Shown here: piece after piece, positions 51,890-61,879 of the stretch
Layout of the letters: every line of letters begins with the position of its first letter
Position numbering within the stretch: position 1 is the first letter of the stretch
Source of the DNA: Bradyrhizobium sp. sGM-13
GTDB taxonomy: Bacteria > Pseudomonadota > Alphaproteobacteria > Rhizobiales > Xanthobacteraceae
Direction of reading: 5' to 3'
DNA length: 64,000 bases
Assembly (NCBI RefSeq): GCF_018398875.1
Contig: NZ_JAGWDK010000002.1
Coordinates: 186,001 to 250,000, forward strand
Program-made: the position numbers and the translations under genes
Notes under the pieces: model-generated
The model's database searches: none
Seen by the model: the letters and a program-made list of their open reading frames with translations, nothing else
What the model was told of the DNA's origin: nothing

Positions 51890-53067
51890 CCGACAAGACG
51901 GTTGCGCTGCCCGGGCACGCTGGATTCATCAAGAACAATTTGCGCAACTACGGCATGCTCCTGTCGCTGTTTGCGATCATGTTGTTTTTCCAGGTCATGA
52001 CCGACGGTACGCTGCTGCAGCCGCTGAACCTGACCAATCTGGTCCTGCAGAACAGCTACATCGTGATCATGGCGCTCGGCATGCTGCTGATCATCGTCAC
52101 CGGCCACATCGACCTGTCGGTGGGCTCGGTCGCGGGCTTTGTCGGCGCCGTCGCAGCCGTGCTGATGGTGCGCTATCACGTTGCCTATCCGCTGGCCTTC
52201 ATCGCCTGCCTGCTGGTGGGCGCCCTGATCGGCGCCGCGCAAGGCTACTGGGTTGCCTATTTCAAGATCCCGTCCTTTATCGTGACGCTGGCCGGCATGC
52301 TGGTGTTCAAGGGGCTTGCGCTTGCCATCCTGGCGGGTCAGTCGGTCGGGCCATTTCCGCCGACTTTCCAGAAACTGTCCTCGGGCTTCATCCCGGAACT
52401 GTTTCCAGGCGCCGGCACGCTTTATCCGACCTCGCTGTTGATCGGTGCGGCATTGGCGGTGGCCCTTGTCTATACCAGCGCCAAGGGCCGGGCGCGGCAG
52501 GCCTCGCACGGCATCGAGGTCGAGCCGTTTGGTTTCTTCGTCGCCAAGAGCGCGGTGCTGTTCGCCGTGATCGTGTTCTTCGCCGGCCTGATCGCCTCGC
52601 ATCGCGGCCTTCCCAATGTGCTGGTGATCATGACGGCGCTGATCGCGCTCTATGGCTTCGTCACCACCCGCACCGTGATCGGCCGCCACATCTATGCCAT
52701 CGGCGGCAACGCCAGGGCCGCCAGCCTGTCCGGCATCAAGACCGAACGGCTGACGTTTCTGACCTTCGTCAATATGGGCGTACTGGCGGCTCTCGCCGGC
52801 CTCGTGTTCGCCGCGCGGCTCAATACGGCGACGCCGAAGGCCGGCGCCGGCTTCGAGCTCGACGTCATCGCCGCCTGTTTCATCGGAGGCGCGTCAGCCT
52901 ATGGCGGCGTCGGCAAGGTCGGCGGCGCCGTGATCGGCGCCATGATCATGGGCGTCATGAACAACGGCATGTCCATCCTCGGCATCGGCATCGACTACCA
53001 GCAGGTGATCAAGGGCCTGGTGCTGCTCGGCGCGGTCTGCCTGGACGTCTACAACCAGCGACGATAG
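51886..53067 (+). CDS. gguB: Multiple-sugar ABC transporter permease (GguB/MmsB type)
   Basis: A 393-residue permease with about ten helices. Typical pieces are VTGHIDLSVGSVAGFVGAVA near residues 67-86 and FIGGASAYGGVGKVGGAVIGAM near the C-terminus. It is longer than YtfT because of a cytoplasmic loop, as usual for MmsB/GguB proteins. It ends 10 bp before the convergent kdgD stop. Confidence 0.9.
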   Translation: MTDKTVALPGHAGFIKNNLRNYGMLLSLFAIMLFFQVMTDGTLLQPLNLTNLVLQNSYIVIMALGMLLIIVTGHIDLSVGSVAGFVGAVAAVLMVRYHVAYPLAFIACLLVGALIGAAQGYWVAYFKIPSFIVTLAGMLVFKGLALAILAGQSVGPFPPTFQKLSSGFIPELFPGAGTLYPTSLLIGAALAVALVYTSAKGRARQASHGIEVEPFGFFVAKSAVLFAVIVFFAGLIASHRGLPNVLVIMTALIALYGFVTTRTVIGRHIYAIGGNARAASLSGIKTERLTFLTFVNMGVLAALAGLVFAARLNTATPKAGAGFELDVIAACFIGGASAYGGVGKVGGAVIGAMIMGVMNNGMSILGIGIDYQQVIKGLVLLGAVCLDVYNQRR

Positions 53068-53077
53068 GGCGCTGCGG

Positions 53078-54028
53078 CTACGCGGCCGCGAGCTCCCGCT
53101 TCGCGAACTCGCTGGTCTTGAGACGCGCGACGAGTGCCGCCACTTCTTCGGTCTCGGCGGGCGTCAGGTCCGTCAGTGGTGAACGGACATGACCGCTATC
53201 ACGGCCGATCACCTTCATCCCCGCCTTGATGATCGAGACGGCATAGCCGCGTTTGCGATTGCGGATCGCGATCAGGGGCAGGATGAAATCGCGCAGCCCC
53301 GCCTGCACCGTCTCGCGGTCGCGGCGGCGCACGGCCGCGTAGAACTTGGTCGAGAACTCCGGGACGAAGTTGAATACCGCGGAGGAATAAGTGGTTACGC
53401 CCATTTCCAGATAAGGCAGTGCAAAAGTCTCGGCCGTCGGCAATCCGCCGATATAGGTCAGCCGGTCGCCCATGCGCAGGTGGATGCGGGTCATCAGCTC
53501 GATGTCGCCGATGCCGTCCTTGTAGCCGACCAGATTGGGGCAGCGCTGGCACAGTTTCTCGAGCGTATCCTCGTTCACGATCGCATTATCGCGGTTGTAG
53601 ACGATGACACCGAGCTTGGTCGCGTTGCACACCGCTTCGATATGGGCGGCCAGTCCTTCCTGTTCCGAAAAGACCAGATAGGGTGGTAGCAGCAGCAAGC
53701 CGTCGGCGCCGGCCGCCTCGACCCCAATGGCAAGTTGCATCGCCATCGCGGTGCCATGGCCGATCCCGGCGAGCACCGGCACGCGTCCCTTGGTCTCGTC
53801 CACAGCCGTTGCCACGACCTTTGCGACCTCCGCCGGGCTCAGCGAGAAGAATTCGCCGGTGCCGCCGGCGGCAAACAGACCCGCCACCTCATACCCGCAC
53901 AGCCAGTCGAGATTGGAGCGGTAGCGAGTCTCGTTGAACGTGTTGTCGGGCCCAAATGGCGTGACGGGGAACGACAGCAGGCCATCGCCGATCCGGCTGG
54001 CCATCTCCTTGGGGGTCATCCTGCTCAT
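53078..54028 (-). CDS. kdgD: 5-dehydro-4-deoxyglucarate dehydratase
   Basis: A 316-residue DHDPS-family lyase matching KdgD. The start [23 protein letters not shown], the Tyr of VYNRDNA and the Schiff-base Lys in GYKDGIGD are all present. KdgD decarboxylates and dehydrates 5-dehydro-4-deoxyglucarate to 2-oxoglutarate semialdehyde, the step after GarD. ATG 54028 is chosen because upstream codons are unlike the family. It follows the LysR gene by 64 bp on the same strand. Confidence 0.9.
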   Translation of the reverse strand: MSRMTPKEMASRIGDGLLSFPVTPFGPDNTFNETRYRSNLDWLCGYEVAGLFAAGGTGEFFSLSPAEVAKVVATAVDETKGRVPVLAGIGHGTAMAMQLAIGVEAAGADGLLLLPPYLVFSEQEGLAAHIEAVCNATKLGVIVYNRDNAIVNEDTLEKLCQRCPNLVGYKDGIGDIELMTRIHLRMGDRLTYIGGLPTAETFALPYLEMGVTTYSSAVFNFVPEFSTKFYAAVRRRDRETVQAGLRDFILPLIAIRNRKRGYAVSIIKAGMKVIGRDSGHVRSPLTDLTPAETEEVAALVARLKTSEFAKRELAAA

Positions 54029-54092
54029 GCTCTGATCCTTCAGCGGCTTACGCCGAAGGATTAATGCAAGATGCCCACGGACGGAGACCCAA

Positions 54093-55019
54093 TCACTGTA
54101 TCGATCGATCCATTGATTGCATCGAGCCGGGTTGGCCGGCAAGGTCTCGGGCAATGCCGGCAATGACGGGGAGAAGCGGATTGTCATTGTCGCCGCGCCG
54201 GACAAAGAACAATTCGGCCGGGCGCTGCCACGGCATCAGGACGGGCCGCAGCACGACGCCGCTGAAGCGCAGATTCGCCGCGGTCTCGGGGACTAACGCC
54301 ACGCCGACACCCGAATGCACCATGGCAAGGATCGAATGGATCTGCGCAAGATGCTGCGCGTAGTTCGGCACTAGATTTGCGCGTGAGAACAGCTCGACCA
54401 GAAGATCGTGGAAATAGCGGGCTTCATAGGGCTCGTACATGATGAAGGGCTCGCTTGCGAGATCCTCCAGACGTAACTCGTCCGCCTGAGCCTGCGGATG
54501 GTCGCTCGGCAGTGCCGCGACCAGCGGCTCCGCTGTCACGCGGAAGGCGTCAAGACCACCGCGCGGTATCGGCGGGCGGAGCAGGCCGATATCGATCTCG
54601 CCGGAATCGAGCCGCTTGAGCTGGTCGCTGGAGACCATTTCCTTCAGCGATATCTCGATATCGGGAAGTTCACGCCGGCAGGCCGCGACCAGCGCCGGCA
54701 CGTAGCTGTAGGCGGATGTAGCCGTGAAGCCGATATTGATCGATCCCGCCTTGCCGCTTGCCATCCGCCGGGCCAGCACGGCCGCGCTTTCCGCGAGCTT
54801 GAGGAGATGCCGCGCATCGATCAGAAAACGCTGCCCTGCCGGCGTCAGCCGGACGGCCCGGTTGCTGCGCTCCAGCAGCGTCACATCGAGGACGCGTTCG
54901 AGAATCTGGATCTGGCGGCTGAGCGGCGGCTGCGTCATGTTCAGCCGCTGTGCCGCGCGCCCGAAATGCAGTTCTTCCGCAACTGCAACAAAGCAGCGCA
55001 ACTGGCTCAGCTCAAACAT
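54093..55019 (-). CDS. LysR-family transcriptional regulator
   Basis: A 308-residue LysR regulator. The helix-turn-helix is in [22 protein letters not shown] (residues about 18-39) and the rest is the LTTR effector domain. It is divergent from the TctC-type gene and precedes kdgD on its own strand. A 5-bp inverted repeat at 55139-55152 lies in the divergent spacer. It probably responds to the substrate or product of the transporter. Confidence 0.88.
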   Translation of the reverse strand: MFELSQLRCFVAVAEELHFGRAAQRLNMTQPPLSRQIQILERVLDVTLLERSNRAVRLTPAGQRFLIDARHLLKLAESAAVLARRMASGKAGSINIGFTATSAYSYVPALVAACRRELPDIEISLKEMVSSDQLKRLDSGEIDIGLLRPPIPRGGLDAFRVTAEPLVAALPSDHPQAQADELRLEDLASEPFIMYEPYEARYFHDLLVELFSRANLVPNYAQHLAQIHSILAMVHSGVGVALVPETAANLRFSGVVLRPVLMPWQRPAELFFVRRGDNDNPLLPVIAGIARDLAGQPGSMQSMDRSIQ

Positions 55020-55138
55020 GAAATCTGTATTTTCAACCTGAGACGAAGGGCCGGTGACCGGCCGGATGTCCGACTTCTACCGGCTGAAGCGCGGCCGATC
55101 CATCCAAAAAAGGTATCGACCTATCCGCAGACTAGTTC

Positions 55139-55152
55139 ATAGGCCACCCTAT
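55139..55152. promoter_or_regulatory. Candidate LysR-binding palindrome
   Basis: ATAGG, 4 bp, CCTAT in the divergent spacer between LysR and the TctC-type gene. Related CCTATC repeats occur at 55110-55116 and 55149-55166. Weak evidence. Confidence 0.3.
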
Positions 55153-55255
55153 CCATGACCTATCATTCCTTCCCAACGCTGCCTCGAAGGTCTGCAGCCT
55201 GCCGGTGAAAAGGCGGGATCGCGCTGAATTGCGCTTTGAAACGGAGGAACGACCG

Positions 55256-56236
55256 ATGTCTATGCCATCTCTCGCCCGGGCGATTGCCGCCGCTGTCCTT
55301 GCGGTGTGCGCCTTGGCGCCAAGCGGAGCCAGCGCTCAGAATTTTGAGCGGCCCGTGCGGCTGATCGTGCCGTTCGCTCCCGGCGGCACCTCGGACATTT
55401 TGGCGCGCCTGATCAGCCCAAAACTATCCGCCGCCATCGGTCAGTCGGTCGTGGTCGAGAACAAGCCGGGCGCAGCGGGCAATCTCGGGGCCGACGCTGT
55501 CGCCAAGGCGCAGCCCGACGGCCACACCCTGTTGCTGATGGATGTCGGATCGCTGGCGACGGCGCCCAGCCTGTTTTCCGATCTTACTTTCGACGTTCAG
55601 AAGGACCTTGCGCCCATTTCCATGGTGATGTTCGGCCCCTACGTCCTGGCCGTCCATGAATCGGTCCCGGCGAAGACGTCCAAGGAACTGATCGAATACG
55701 CCAAGGCCAATCCGAACAAGCTCACCGTTGCCAATTCCGGCGTCGGCGGTGCCAATCATATCACCGCCGTGGTGATGGCGAAGGAATTGGGAATTCAGTG
55801 GAAGAACGTTCCCTACAAGGGCGGGGCGGCCGCCTCGCGCGCCGTGGTGTCCGGGGAGAGCGGCGTGATCATCAACGGCGCTGCGGCGACGATGCCCTTT
55901 GTGACAAACAAGCAGCTTGTCGGACTTGCCGTCACCGGCGAGCAGCGTATTGCCTCGGCTCCCGATCTGCCGACCTTCAAGGAGGCCGGCCTGCCCGGCG
56001 GCGACGCCGGGACCTGGCAGGGCATCCTGACCACCGGTGGCACGCCGCCCGCCATGGTCGCGCGATTGAACGCCGAAATCCGCAAGATCCTGGAGCTGCC
56101 CGAGGTTCAGCAGAAGATCGCCGAGCAGGGTGGCGTGGTGCGCGCCCAATCGCCGGAGGAATTCCGCAACTGGCTCAAGGATGCGACGACGCGCTGGGGC
56201 ACGATCATTCGCGAGGCCGGCATCAAGGGCAGCTAA
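55256..56236 (+). CDS. tctC: Tripartite tricarboxylate transporter receptor (TctC/Bug family)
   Basis: A 326-residue exported binding protein. The signal peptide (about residues 1-29) is followed by the Bug signature VRLIVPFAPGGTSDILAR, VVENKPGAAGNLGADAVAKA and the P-loop-like GTWQGIL region. It captures a carboxylic acid in the periplasm for the TctA/TctB channel. ATG 55256 follows ACGGAGGAACGACC. It heads the tct operon. Confidence 0.9.
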   Translation: MSMPSLARAIAAAVLAVCALAPSGASAQNFERPVRLIVPFAPGGTSDILARLISPKLSAAIGQSVVVENKPGAAGNLGADAVAKAQPDGHTLLLMDVGSLATAPSLFSDLTFDVQKDLAPISMVMFGPYVLAVHESVPAKTSKELIEYAKANPNKLTVANSGVGGANHITAVVMAKELGIQWKNVPYKGGAAASRAVVSGESGVIINGAAATMPFVTNKQLVGLAVTGEQRIASAPDLPTFKEAGLPGGDAGTWQGILTTGGTPPAMVARLNAEIRKILELPEVQQKIAEQGGVVRAQSPEEFRNWLKDATTRWGTIIREAGIKGS

Positions 56237-56246
56237 GGGCGGGTCG

Positions 56247-56696
56247 ATGACGCGTTACCGGATCGACCTGCAGGACCTGCTGTTTGGCCTGTTCCTCGTG
56301 GCGGTGGCGACGGGTACGCTCGTCGCCACGCGCAATCTGACGGTCGGCCACGCCGCCGATATGGGGCCGGGCTACATGCCCCGCGTCGTCGCACTCGCGC
56401 TGATGGCGTTCGGCCTTTTCTTCAGCGGACGCGGGCTCTGGCGCGCGGGTCGCGGCATCGCGCCCGTTCAGTTGCGGCCACTGCTGGCGATCCTGACTTC
56501 TGTCGGCGTTTTCGCGCTGACGGCGGAGCGGTTGGGCCTCGCGATCGCCTCCGTCGCCGCCGTGATGCTCGCCAGCTTCGCCACGCGAGAAGGCCGGGTT
56601 GTCGAGACCGTGGCGTTTGCAGTCGTGCTTTCGGGCGCCGCCGTTCTTCTGTTCGTCAAGTTGCTGGGCTTGCCGATCCCGATCTGGCCCCGCTAG
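56247..56696 (+). CDS. tctB: Tripartite tricarboxylate transporter small membrane subunit (TctB)
   Basis: A 149-residue membrane protein with four predicted helices and the TctB pattern ADMGPGYMPRVVALALMAFG near residues 36-55. It starts 10 bp after the tctC stop and joins the large permease TctA. Confidence 0.88.
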   Translation: MTRYRIDLQDLLFGLFLVAVATGTLVATRNLTVGHAADMGPGYMPRVVALALMAFGLFFSGRGLWRAGRGIAPVQLRPLLAILTSVGVFALTAERLGLAIASVAAVMLASFATREGRVVETVAFAVVLSGAAVLLFVKLLGLPIPIWPR

Positions 56697-56723
56697 GGCG
56701 GCACGCTTCGCAGGCAGACGCAT

Positions 56724-58223
56724 ATGGAACTGTTTGACAATCTGCTGATGGGTTTTTCGACGGCCCTTCAACTCAACAATTTGTTGTTCTGCCTGATCGG
56801 CGTGGTCATTGGGACCGCGATCGGCGTGCTGCCCGGCATCGGTCCGATTCCCACGGTGGCGTTGCTGTTGCCCTTCACCTTCGGCCTGTCGCCTGCGAGC
56901 GCCATGATCATGCTGGCCGGCATCTTCTACGGCGCGCAATATGGCGGCTCGACCACCGCCATCCTGGTCAATGTGCCGGGCGAGACGTCGTCGGTCGTCA
57001 CCTGTATCGACGGTCACGAGATGGCCAAGCAGGGCAAGGCCGGAACCGCGCTGGCCATTGCCGCGATTGCCTCGTTCTTTGCCGGCACAATGGCGACGAT
57101 CGTGATCGCGGTACTCAGCGTGCCGTTGTCGGTGCTGGCGCTCAAATTTACCGCGGTCGAATATTTCAGTCTCCTCGTGCTCGGCCTGATTGCCGCGGTC
57201 GTGCTCGCGCATGGTTCGGTCGCCAAATCGCTGGCAATGGTGCTGCTGGGACTCTTGCTTGGCCTCGTCGGGATCGATGTCTCCTCGGGCGTCGCGCGCA
57301 TGACCTTCGGCATCGCCGCTCTATCGGATGGTCTTGATTTCGTGCCGATCGCGATGGGCCTGTTCGGGCTGGGTGAAATCATCGCCAATCTGGAGAGACC
57401 CGCCGAGCGCCGCGTCGTCAGCCAGTCGATCCGCAGCCTGATCCCGAGTTGGGAAGACTTGCGGGCGGCTTTTCCGGCCGTGGTGCGCGGCACGGCGCTG
57501 GGCTCCGTGCTGGGGGTGTTGCCCGGCGGTGGTGCTGCGCTTCCGCCGTTCTCCTCCTACGCGCTGGAGAAGAAGCTCGCCCGCGATCCCTCCCGCTTCG
57601 GCAAGGGCGCCATCGAGGGCGTTGCCGGTCCGGAGGCCGCCAACAACGCCGGCGCCCAGACCAGCTTCATTCCGCTCTTGACGCTCGGCATTCCCGCCAA
57701 CGCCCTGATGGCGCTGATGATCGGCGCGCTGATGATGCAGGGCATCCAGCCCGGCCCGCAGATCATGACCGAGCAACCCAAGCTCGTCTGGGGCGTCATC
57801 GCCAGCATGTGGGTCGGCAACCTGATGCTGCTGATCATCAACCTGCCGCTCATCGGCCTGTGGGTCTCGATGCTAAAAATTCCGTATCGGCTGCTGTTTC
57901 CCGCCATCGTGCTGTTCTGCTGCATCGGCACTTACGGGATCGCCAACAGCCTGTTCAATGTCTGGCTGATGATGGGCTGCGCCTTGATCGGCTATTTCTT
58001 CATCAAGGTCGGCGTCGAGCCGGCGCCGCTGCTGCTTGGCCTCGTGCTTGGTCCGCAATTGGAAGAAAACTTCCGGCGCGCGATGTTGATCGCTGACGGC
58101 GATTTCACCGTCTTTCTGTCGCGGCCGATCAGCGCGGTCATCCTTGCAGTCGTCGCCGCCTTGTTGCTGGCAATGCTTTCGCCGGCAATTCTGAGAACGC
58201 GGAAAGAGGCGCTGGCGGAATGA
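56724..58223 (+). CDS. tctA: Tripartite tricarboxylate transporter large permease (TctA)
   Basis: A 499-residue permease with about 11 helices. TctA marks are GVLPGIGPIPTVALLLPFTF, YGAQYGGSTTAILVNVPGE and GVAGPEAANNAGAQTSFIPLL. It moves the captured carboxylate across the inner membrane with protons or sodium. It ends 12 bp before the convergent DUF1045 gene. Confidence 0.92.
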   Translation: MELFDNLLMGFSTALQLNNLLFCLIGVVIGTAIGVLPGIGPIPTVALLLPFTFGLSPASAMIMLAGIFYGAQYGGSTTAILVNVPGETSSVVTCIDGHEMAKQGKAGTALAIAAIASFFAGTMATIVIAVLSVPLSVLALKFTAVEYFSLLVLGLIAAVVLAHGSVAKSLAMVLLGLLLGLVGIDVSSGVARMTFGIAALSDGLDFVPIAMGLFGLGEIIANLERPAERRVVSQSIRSLIPSWEDLRAAFPAVVRGTALGSVLGVLPGGGAALPPFSSYALEKKLARDPSRFGKGAIEGVAGPEAANNAGAQTSFIPLLTLGIPANALMALMIGALMMQGIQPGPQIMTEQPKLVWGVIASMWVGNLMLLIINLPLIGLWVSMLKIPYRLLFPAIVLFCCIGTYGIANSLFNVWLMMGCALIGYFFIKVGVEPAPLLLGLVLGPQLEENFRRAMLIADGDFTVFLSRPISAVILAVVAALLLAMLSPAILRTRKEALAE

Positions 58224-58235
58224 GCGGTATGGGCG

Positions 58236-58925
58236 TCAGCCGCGCAATTGCCAGCGGCCGATGACCCGAAACCGCGAATTTGCATTGTCCTGACGACACA
58301 AGGCGATGGCATCGATCGCGAGCGGGCCGATGCCGGTTGTTGAAAACCTGCTGCGAAGCATTGCCACAATCGGCTCGCGCCGTTCGGCGGGAAGCCGTCC
58401 CGTCAGCGTCATGTGGAAGCGAAATTCTTCGAAGACGTAAGGGTAGCCCCAGCTGTCGAGATAGTCGCGCTGCCGTGGCGTCAGCGCCTCCGGACTTCGC
58501 CGCGCGCGATCTTCCGCGCTGAGTGGAGCACGGAACGAATCGAATGCCCTGGTCGCCTGGGCGGCAAGCAGGTCGAGATCTGCCAACGGTTCGGCGGGAA
58601 TGACCGCAATGAAACCGCTGATCGAATCGACGACCGGTTGGATCACGGGCACTGGCCGAGCCAGATCGGCGAACAATTCGCATGCCGCAGCAAGCTGCGC
58701 CTCGGCCTTGCCGTCGGCCAGCGCTATCGGCGCCTTCAGCGTAGCGTGAAAGCCGTATTTGCGCGGATCGCGAGTCAGCTCGCGCCAGTCCAACGGGAGA
58801 CCGTCCGGAAAGGGCAGGTCTTCGCCGCTATGGGCATCGTAGCCGAGCAGCGAGGCGCCGAACCGGTCGAGCGCGCTGTCAGGCGTGGCGGTATAATAGA
58901 TTGCGTAACGGGGGTAATTTGCCAT
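58236..58925 (-). CDS. DUF1045 phosphonate-metabolism protein (2H phosphoesterase-like)
   Basis: A 229-residue protein of the DUF1045 family, which is associated with phn gene clusters. Two HxT motifs, FHATLKAP near residue 65 and FHMTLTG near 181, give it the plan of 2H phosphoesterases such as LigT. It may open the cyclic ribose phosphate formed by C-P lyase, the job of PhnP elsewhere; this is inference. It follows phnM by 20 bp. ATG 58925. Confidence 0.85.
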   Translation of the reverse strand: MANYPRYAIYYTATPDSALDRFGASLLGYDAHSGEDLPFPDGLPLDWRELTRDPRKYGFHATLKAPIALADGKAEAQLAAACELFADLARPVPVIQPVVDSISGFIAVIPAEPLADLDLLAAQATRAFDSFRAPLSAEDRARRSPEALTPRQRDYLDSWGYPYVFEEFRFHMTLTGRLPAERREPIVAMLRSRFSTTGIGPLAIDAIALCRQDNANSRFRVIGRWQLRG

Positions 58926-58945
58926 TGCGCCAGAATAGGGCCGCC

Positions 58946-60139
58946 TCACGCGGCTGCAACCGCCTTGCGTGATGCGGCGGACGAATGGACGAGACGGTTC
59001 GCCTCCGTCAGATATACGAGACGCCCCGCGGCAATGACGGCGACGATGCGCGGGCGCAATGGCACCGTGTCATCGACGAGAAGGATGTCGGCGCGCTGCC
59101 CCGCGTCGAGCGCGCCGCGATCGGCGAGGCCGGCGGCGCGCGCCGGTGCCACCGAGATCAATTGCCATGCCGCGGCCAGCGACAGAACGCCATCGGCCGC
59201 AAGCCGAAATGCCGCCAATAGCGGCGCCGGATAATAATAGTCCGACGCAAGCACCGAACAGAGGCCCTTGGCGATCATGTCGGAGGCCATGGTCCAGCCG
59301 GTATGGCTGCCGCCGCGGACGACATTGGGCGCGCCAAACACGATGAAGTCGCCGGCTTCGGCAGCATCGCGTGCAGTTTCCTCGTTGACCGGGAATTCGG
59401 CGATCGCAACGCCCTGCGCACGGAAGGCCTGCCGCATCGCCGGGCTCTCGTCGTCATGCGAGAGCATCCGGACGTTTGCCGCGCGCGCTGCCTGCGCCAG
59501 CCGGGCGATCGAAGCCGGCACGTAGTGGCCGCGGCAGACTACACGTTCCACCAGGCGATCGAATGCCTCATCGCTGAGCCCTGTGCGCTCGACCATTCGG
59601 CTGCGCTTTTGCGGCTTGGCGAGGCTGGCGACCGTCGAGTCCATATGGTCGTTGAAGGCGAACAGGTCGACGCGTCCTTCCGACAGCCAGCCGATGATTT
59701 CGCTTTCCGCGTCGAGATTGTAGGTCTCGTGCCGCAGATGGAAGCGGGTGTCGGCGGCGAGTTGCGGCCGCATCTGCTCGATCGCCTCCAGCAAGCGCCT
59801 GGCATTGTCGGCGCTGCGCAAGCCAGGCTCCCACGACCAGGTCGTGGCATGATAGACGGTCGTGATCCCGTTGCTGATCGCCTGCCGGTCACTGTCGACA
59901 AGCGCCACATCGATCGGAAAATCGACCCCGGGGCGCGGCATCATCTGCCGCTCGAAGGCATCGCCATGCAGATCGACAATGCCCGGCAATATCAGGAGGC
60001 CATCGGCATTGACGCCGCCGACGCGGTGGTTGCTGTCCGCACCTACGGCTGCGATCTCGCGGCCAGCGATCCGCAATGAGGTTTCGACGATCTCGTGGCC
60101 GAGCAGCGCCCGGCCACCTTCGATGAACAGTTCGGTCAC
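58946..60139 (-). CDS. phnM: Alpha-D-ribose 1-methylphosphonate 5-triphosphate diphosphatase
   Basis: A 397-residue amidohydrolase-fold enzyme. The metal motif DLHGDAFE near residues 57-64, HATTW near 97, FNDHMDST near 165 and SHDDES near 237 match PhnM. It removes pyrophosphate from the C-P lyase intermediate. Translation starts with GTG 60139 and overlaps the acetyltransferase stop by 4 bp. The other C-P lyase subunits (PhnG to PhnL) are not in this window. Confidence 0.9.
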   Translation of the reverse strand: MTELFIEGGRALLGHEIVETSLRIAGREIAAVGADSNHRVGGVNADGLLILPGIVDLHGDAFERQMMPRPGVDFPIDVALVDSDRQAISNGITTVYHATTWSWEPGLRSADNARRLLEAIEQMRPQLAADTRFHLRHETYNLDAESEIIGWLSEGRVDLFAFNDHMDSTVASLAKPQKRSRMVERTGLSDEAFDRLVERVVCRGHYVPASIARLAQAARAANVRMLSHDDESPAMRQAFRAQGVAIAEFPVNEETARDAAEAGDFIVFGAPNVVRGGSHTGWTMASDMIAKGLCSVLASDYYYPAPLLAAFRLAADGVLSLAAAWQLISVAPARAAGLADRGALDAGQRADILLVDDTVPLRPRIVAVIAAGRLVYLTEANRLVHSSAASRKAVAAA

Positions 60140-60801
60140 GATGCGGCACTCTGGCTGAATGGACGGCGAGTAGCTGCTGCGGCGGCTTCGTACTTTTCGA
60201 GAAAGCCCTCTACATCGAGCTTGCGGAAATCGGGCAGCGCGCGGCGCAGCGTCTCATGGTCCCAATCCCACCACGCGAGTTCCGCAAGCCGCTCCGCAAT
60301 GGATTCCGTAAAACGCCGCTTGATCGGCCGTGCCGGATTGCCTGCAACGATCGTATAGGCGGGGACATCCTTGGTCACGATGGCGCCGGCCGCGACCACT
60401 GCGCCGGTGCCGATCGAGCGGCCAGGCAGAATAACCGCGCCGTGGCCGATCCAGACGTCATGGCCGATATGGACGTGATGCTTGCGGCGCCACGCAAAAA
60501 ACTCGGCATCGTCGCTCTCGCCCGAAAAGTAGCTGGAGGCGCGGTAGGTGAAATGCGCCTGCGAGGCCCGGTGCATCGGATGATTGCCCGGGTTGATGCG
60601 CGTCATCGCCGCGATCGAACAGAATTTCCCGATCGTCGTATAGGTGATCTGCGAGTCGTTCACGACATACGAATAATTTGCCATCGTGACCTCGAGCAGG
60701 ATCGTTCGGGCGCCCACTTCGGTATAGGCACCAAGCTGGCAGTCGCGCACTGACGCGGTGGGATCGACCAATGGATCAGTGGAAAGCATCTTGCCGGCCA
60801 T
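60136..60801 (-). CDS. Hexapeptide-repeat acetyltransferase of phosphonate clusters
   Basis: A 221-residue left-handed beta-helix acetyltransferase of the phosphonate-associated group. Hexapeptide turns run from about residue 9 ([18 protein letters not shown]) to [27 protein letters not shown]. The catalytic histidine is probably in the [12 protein letters not shown] loop, as in xenobiotic acetyltransferases. It may acetylate aminophosphonates before C-P lyase. ATG 60801 is preferred; an upstream frame to 60984 crosses the Pho-box region. Confidence 0.82.
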   Translation of the reverse strand: MAGKMLSTDPLVDPTASVRDCQLGAYTEVGARTILLEVTMANYSYVVNDSQITYTTIGKFCSIAAMTRINPGNHPMHRASQAHFTYRASSYFSGESDDAEFFAWRRKHHVHIGHDVWIGHGAVILPGRSIGTGAVVAAGAIVTKDVPAYTIVAGNPARPIKRRFTESIAERLAELAWWDWDHETLRRALPDFRKLDVEGFLEKYEAAAAATRRPFSQSAAS

Positions 60802-60859
60802 CGCGTACGTCCATCTACAATCGGGATAAAGGGGCACCCGCTCGTCTTCGATGCGCTTG

Positions 60860-60888
60860 ATGACAGGATCATGACGGACACATGACGC
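60860..60888 (-). promoter_or_regulatory. Pho-box-like repeats for the phosphonate operon (minus strand)
   Basis: ATGACAG, ATGACGG and ATGACGC lie exactly 11 bp apart (60860, 60871, 60882). Read on the minus strand these are CTGTCAT-type half-sites in the spacing used by PhoB. They precede the acetyltransferase-phnM-DUF1045 operon by about 60 bp. Confidence 0.7.
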
Positions 60889-60923
60889 CCGCTGCTGTGG
60901 ACGAACGCCGCACCGCAGCGTGC

Positions 60924-60941
60924 GTGTCACACAATTGTAAG
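60924..60941 (+). promoter_or_regulatory. Second Pho-box-like pair for phnCDE (plus strand)
   Basis: GTGTCAC and TTGTAAG are 11 bp apart on the plus strand, 47-64 bp before the phnC start. The match is weaker than at 60860. Confidence 0.5.
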
Positions 60942-60987
60942 ATCGAGCCGCTAGCGATGCTCCACGATCGGGACTCTGGAGCATTGC

Positions 60988-61803
60988 ATGCTGGTGGTTG
61001 AAGGTTTGACGTGTCGGTTCGGCACCAAGGCCGCGGTGGATAACGCGTCATTCTCGATTCAGCCGGGCAGCTTCGTCGGCGTGATCGGCCGCTCCGGGGC
61101 CGGCAAGTCGACGCTGCTTCGCATGATCAACCGCCTCGCCGAGCCTTCCGAGGGGCGCATCCTGTTCGAGGGCGTCGACGTGACCGCGCTGCGCGGCAAG
61201 GATTTGCGGCAATGGCGCGCGCGCTCGGCGATGATCTTCCAGCAGTTCAATCTGGTCGGCCGGCTCGACGTTCTCACCAACGTATTGATGGGGCGGTTGG
61301 CTGCGGTACCGTCATGGCGTTCCCTCGCTCAGCTTTGGCCCGAACGTGACAAGGCAATAGCGATGTCGGCGCTCGAACAGTTCGATATGGCGTCTATTGC
61401 CGCCCAACGCGCCGACCAGCTCTCCGGCGGTCAGCAGCAGCGCGTCGCGATTGCGCGTGCGCTGGTACAGGAGCCAGACATCATACTTGCCGACGAGCCA
61501 ATTGCTTCGCTCGATCCTCGCAACACCCGTGTGGTCATGGATGCCTTGCTGCGCATCAACAAGCATTTCGGGATTACCGTAGTCTGCAATCTGCACTCGC
61601 TCGATCTGGCGCGAAGCTACTGTGACCGTCTGATCGGCATGGCGTCGGGGCGGATAGTGTTCGACGGCGCGCCGGTGGCGCTGACAGATCGCATCGCGCG
61701 TGAGCTCTACGATCTTGAGGCGAATGAGGTGATGGATGCGACGCCGGCGCTTGCGCCAGTCGGTTCGGCGGTTCCCGCGCTCGGTACGGTCGCCGCGGCC
61801 TGA
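60988..61803 (+). CDS. phnC: Phosphonate ABC transporter ATP-binding protein
   Basis: A 271-residue ABC ATPase of the PhnC family. Walker A is GRSGAGKST near residues 36-44, the signature [19 protein letters not shown] near 145, and Walker [14 protein letters not shown]. It energises uptake of phosphonates through PhnE. ATG 60988. It is followed after 76 bp by phnD. Confidence 0.92.
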   Translation: MLVVEGLTCRFGTKAAVDNASFSIQPGSFVGVIGRSGAGKSTLLRMINRLAEPSEGRILFEGVDVTALRGKDLRQWRARSAMIFQQFNLVGRLDVLTNVLMGRLAAVPSWRSLAQLWPERDKAIAMSALEQFDMASIAAQRADQLSGGQQQRVAIARALVQEPDIILADEPIASLDPRNTRVVMDALLRINKHFGITVVCNLHSLDLARSYCDRLIGMASGRIVFDGAPVALTDRIARELYDLEANEVMDATPALAPVGSAVPALGTVAAA

Positions 61804-61879
61804 GTGTTGCGGTCCAAAAATCAAGAGCTGCGCGGGATTGAAATCCGCAAGCTACATTGCTGCAAAAACAGGAGACGTC

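Noticed and set aside
56223..57212. A 329-codon minus-strand frame across the tctB/tctA genes
   Set aside because: It is rich in arginine, histidine and glutamine without domains and lies opposite two well-recognised membrane subunits.
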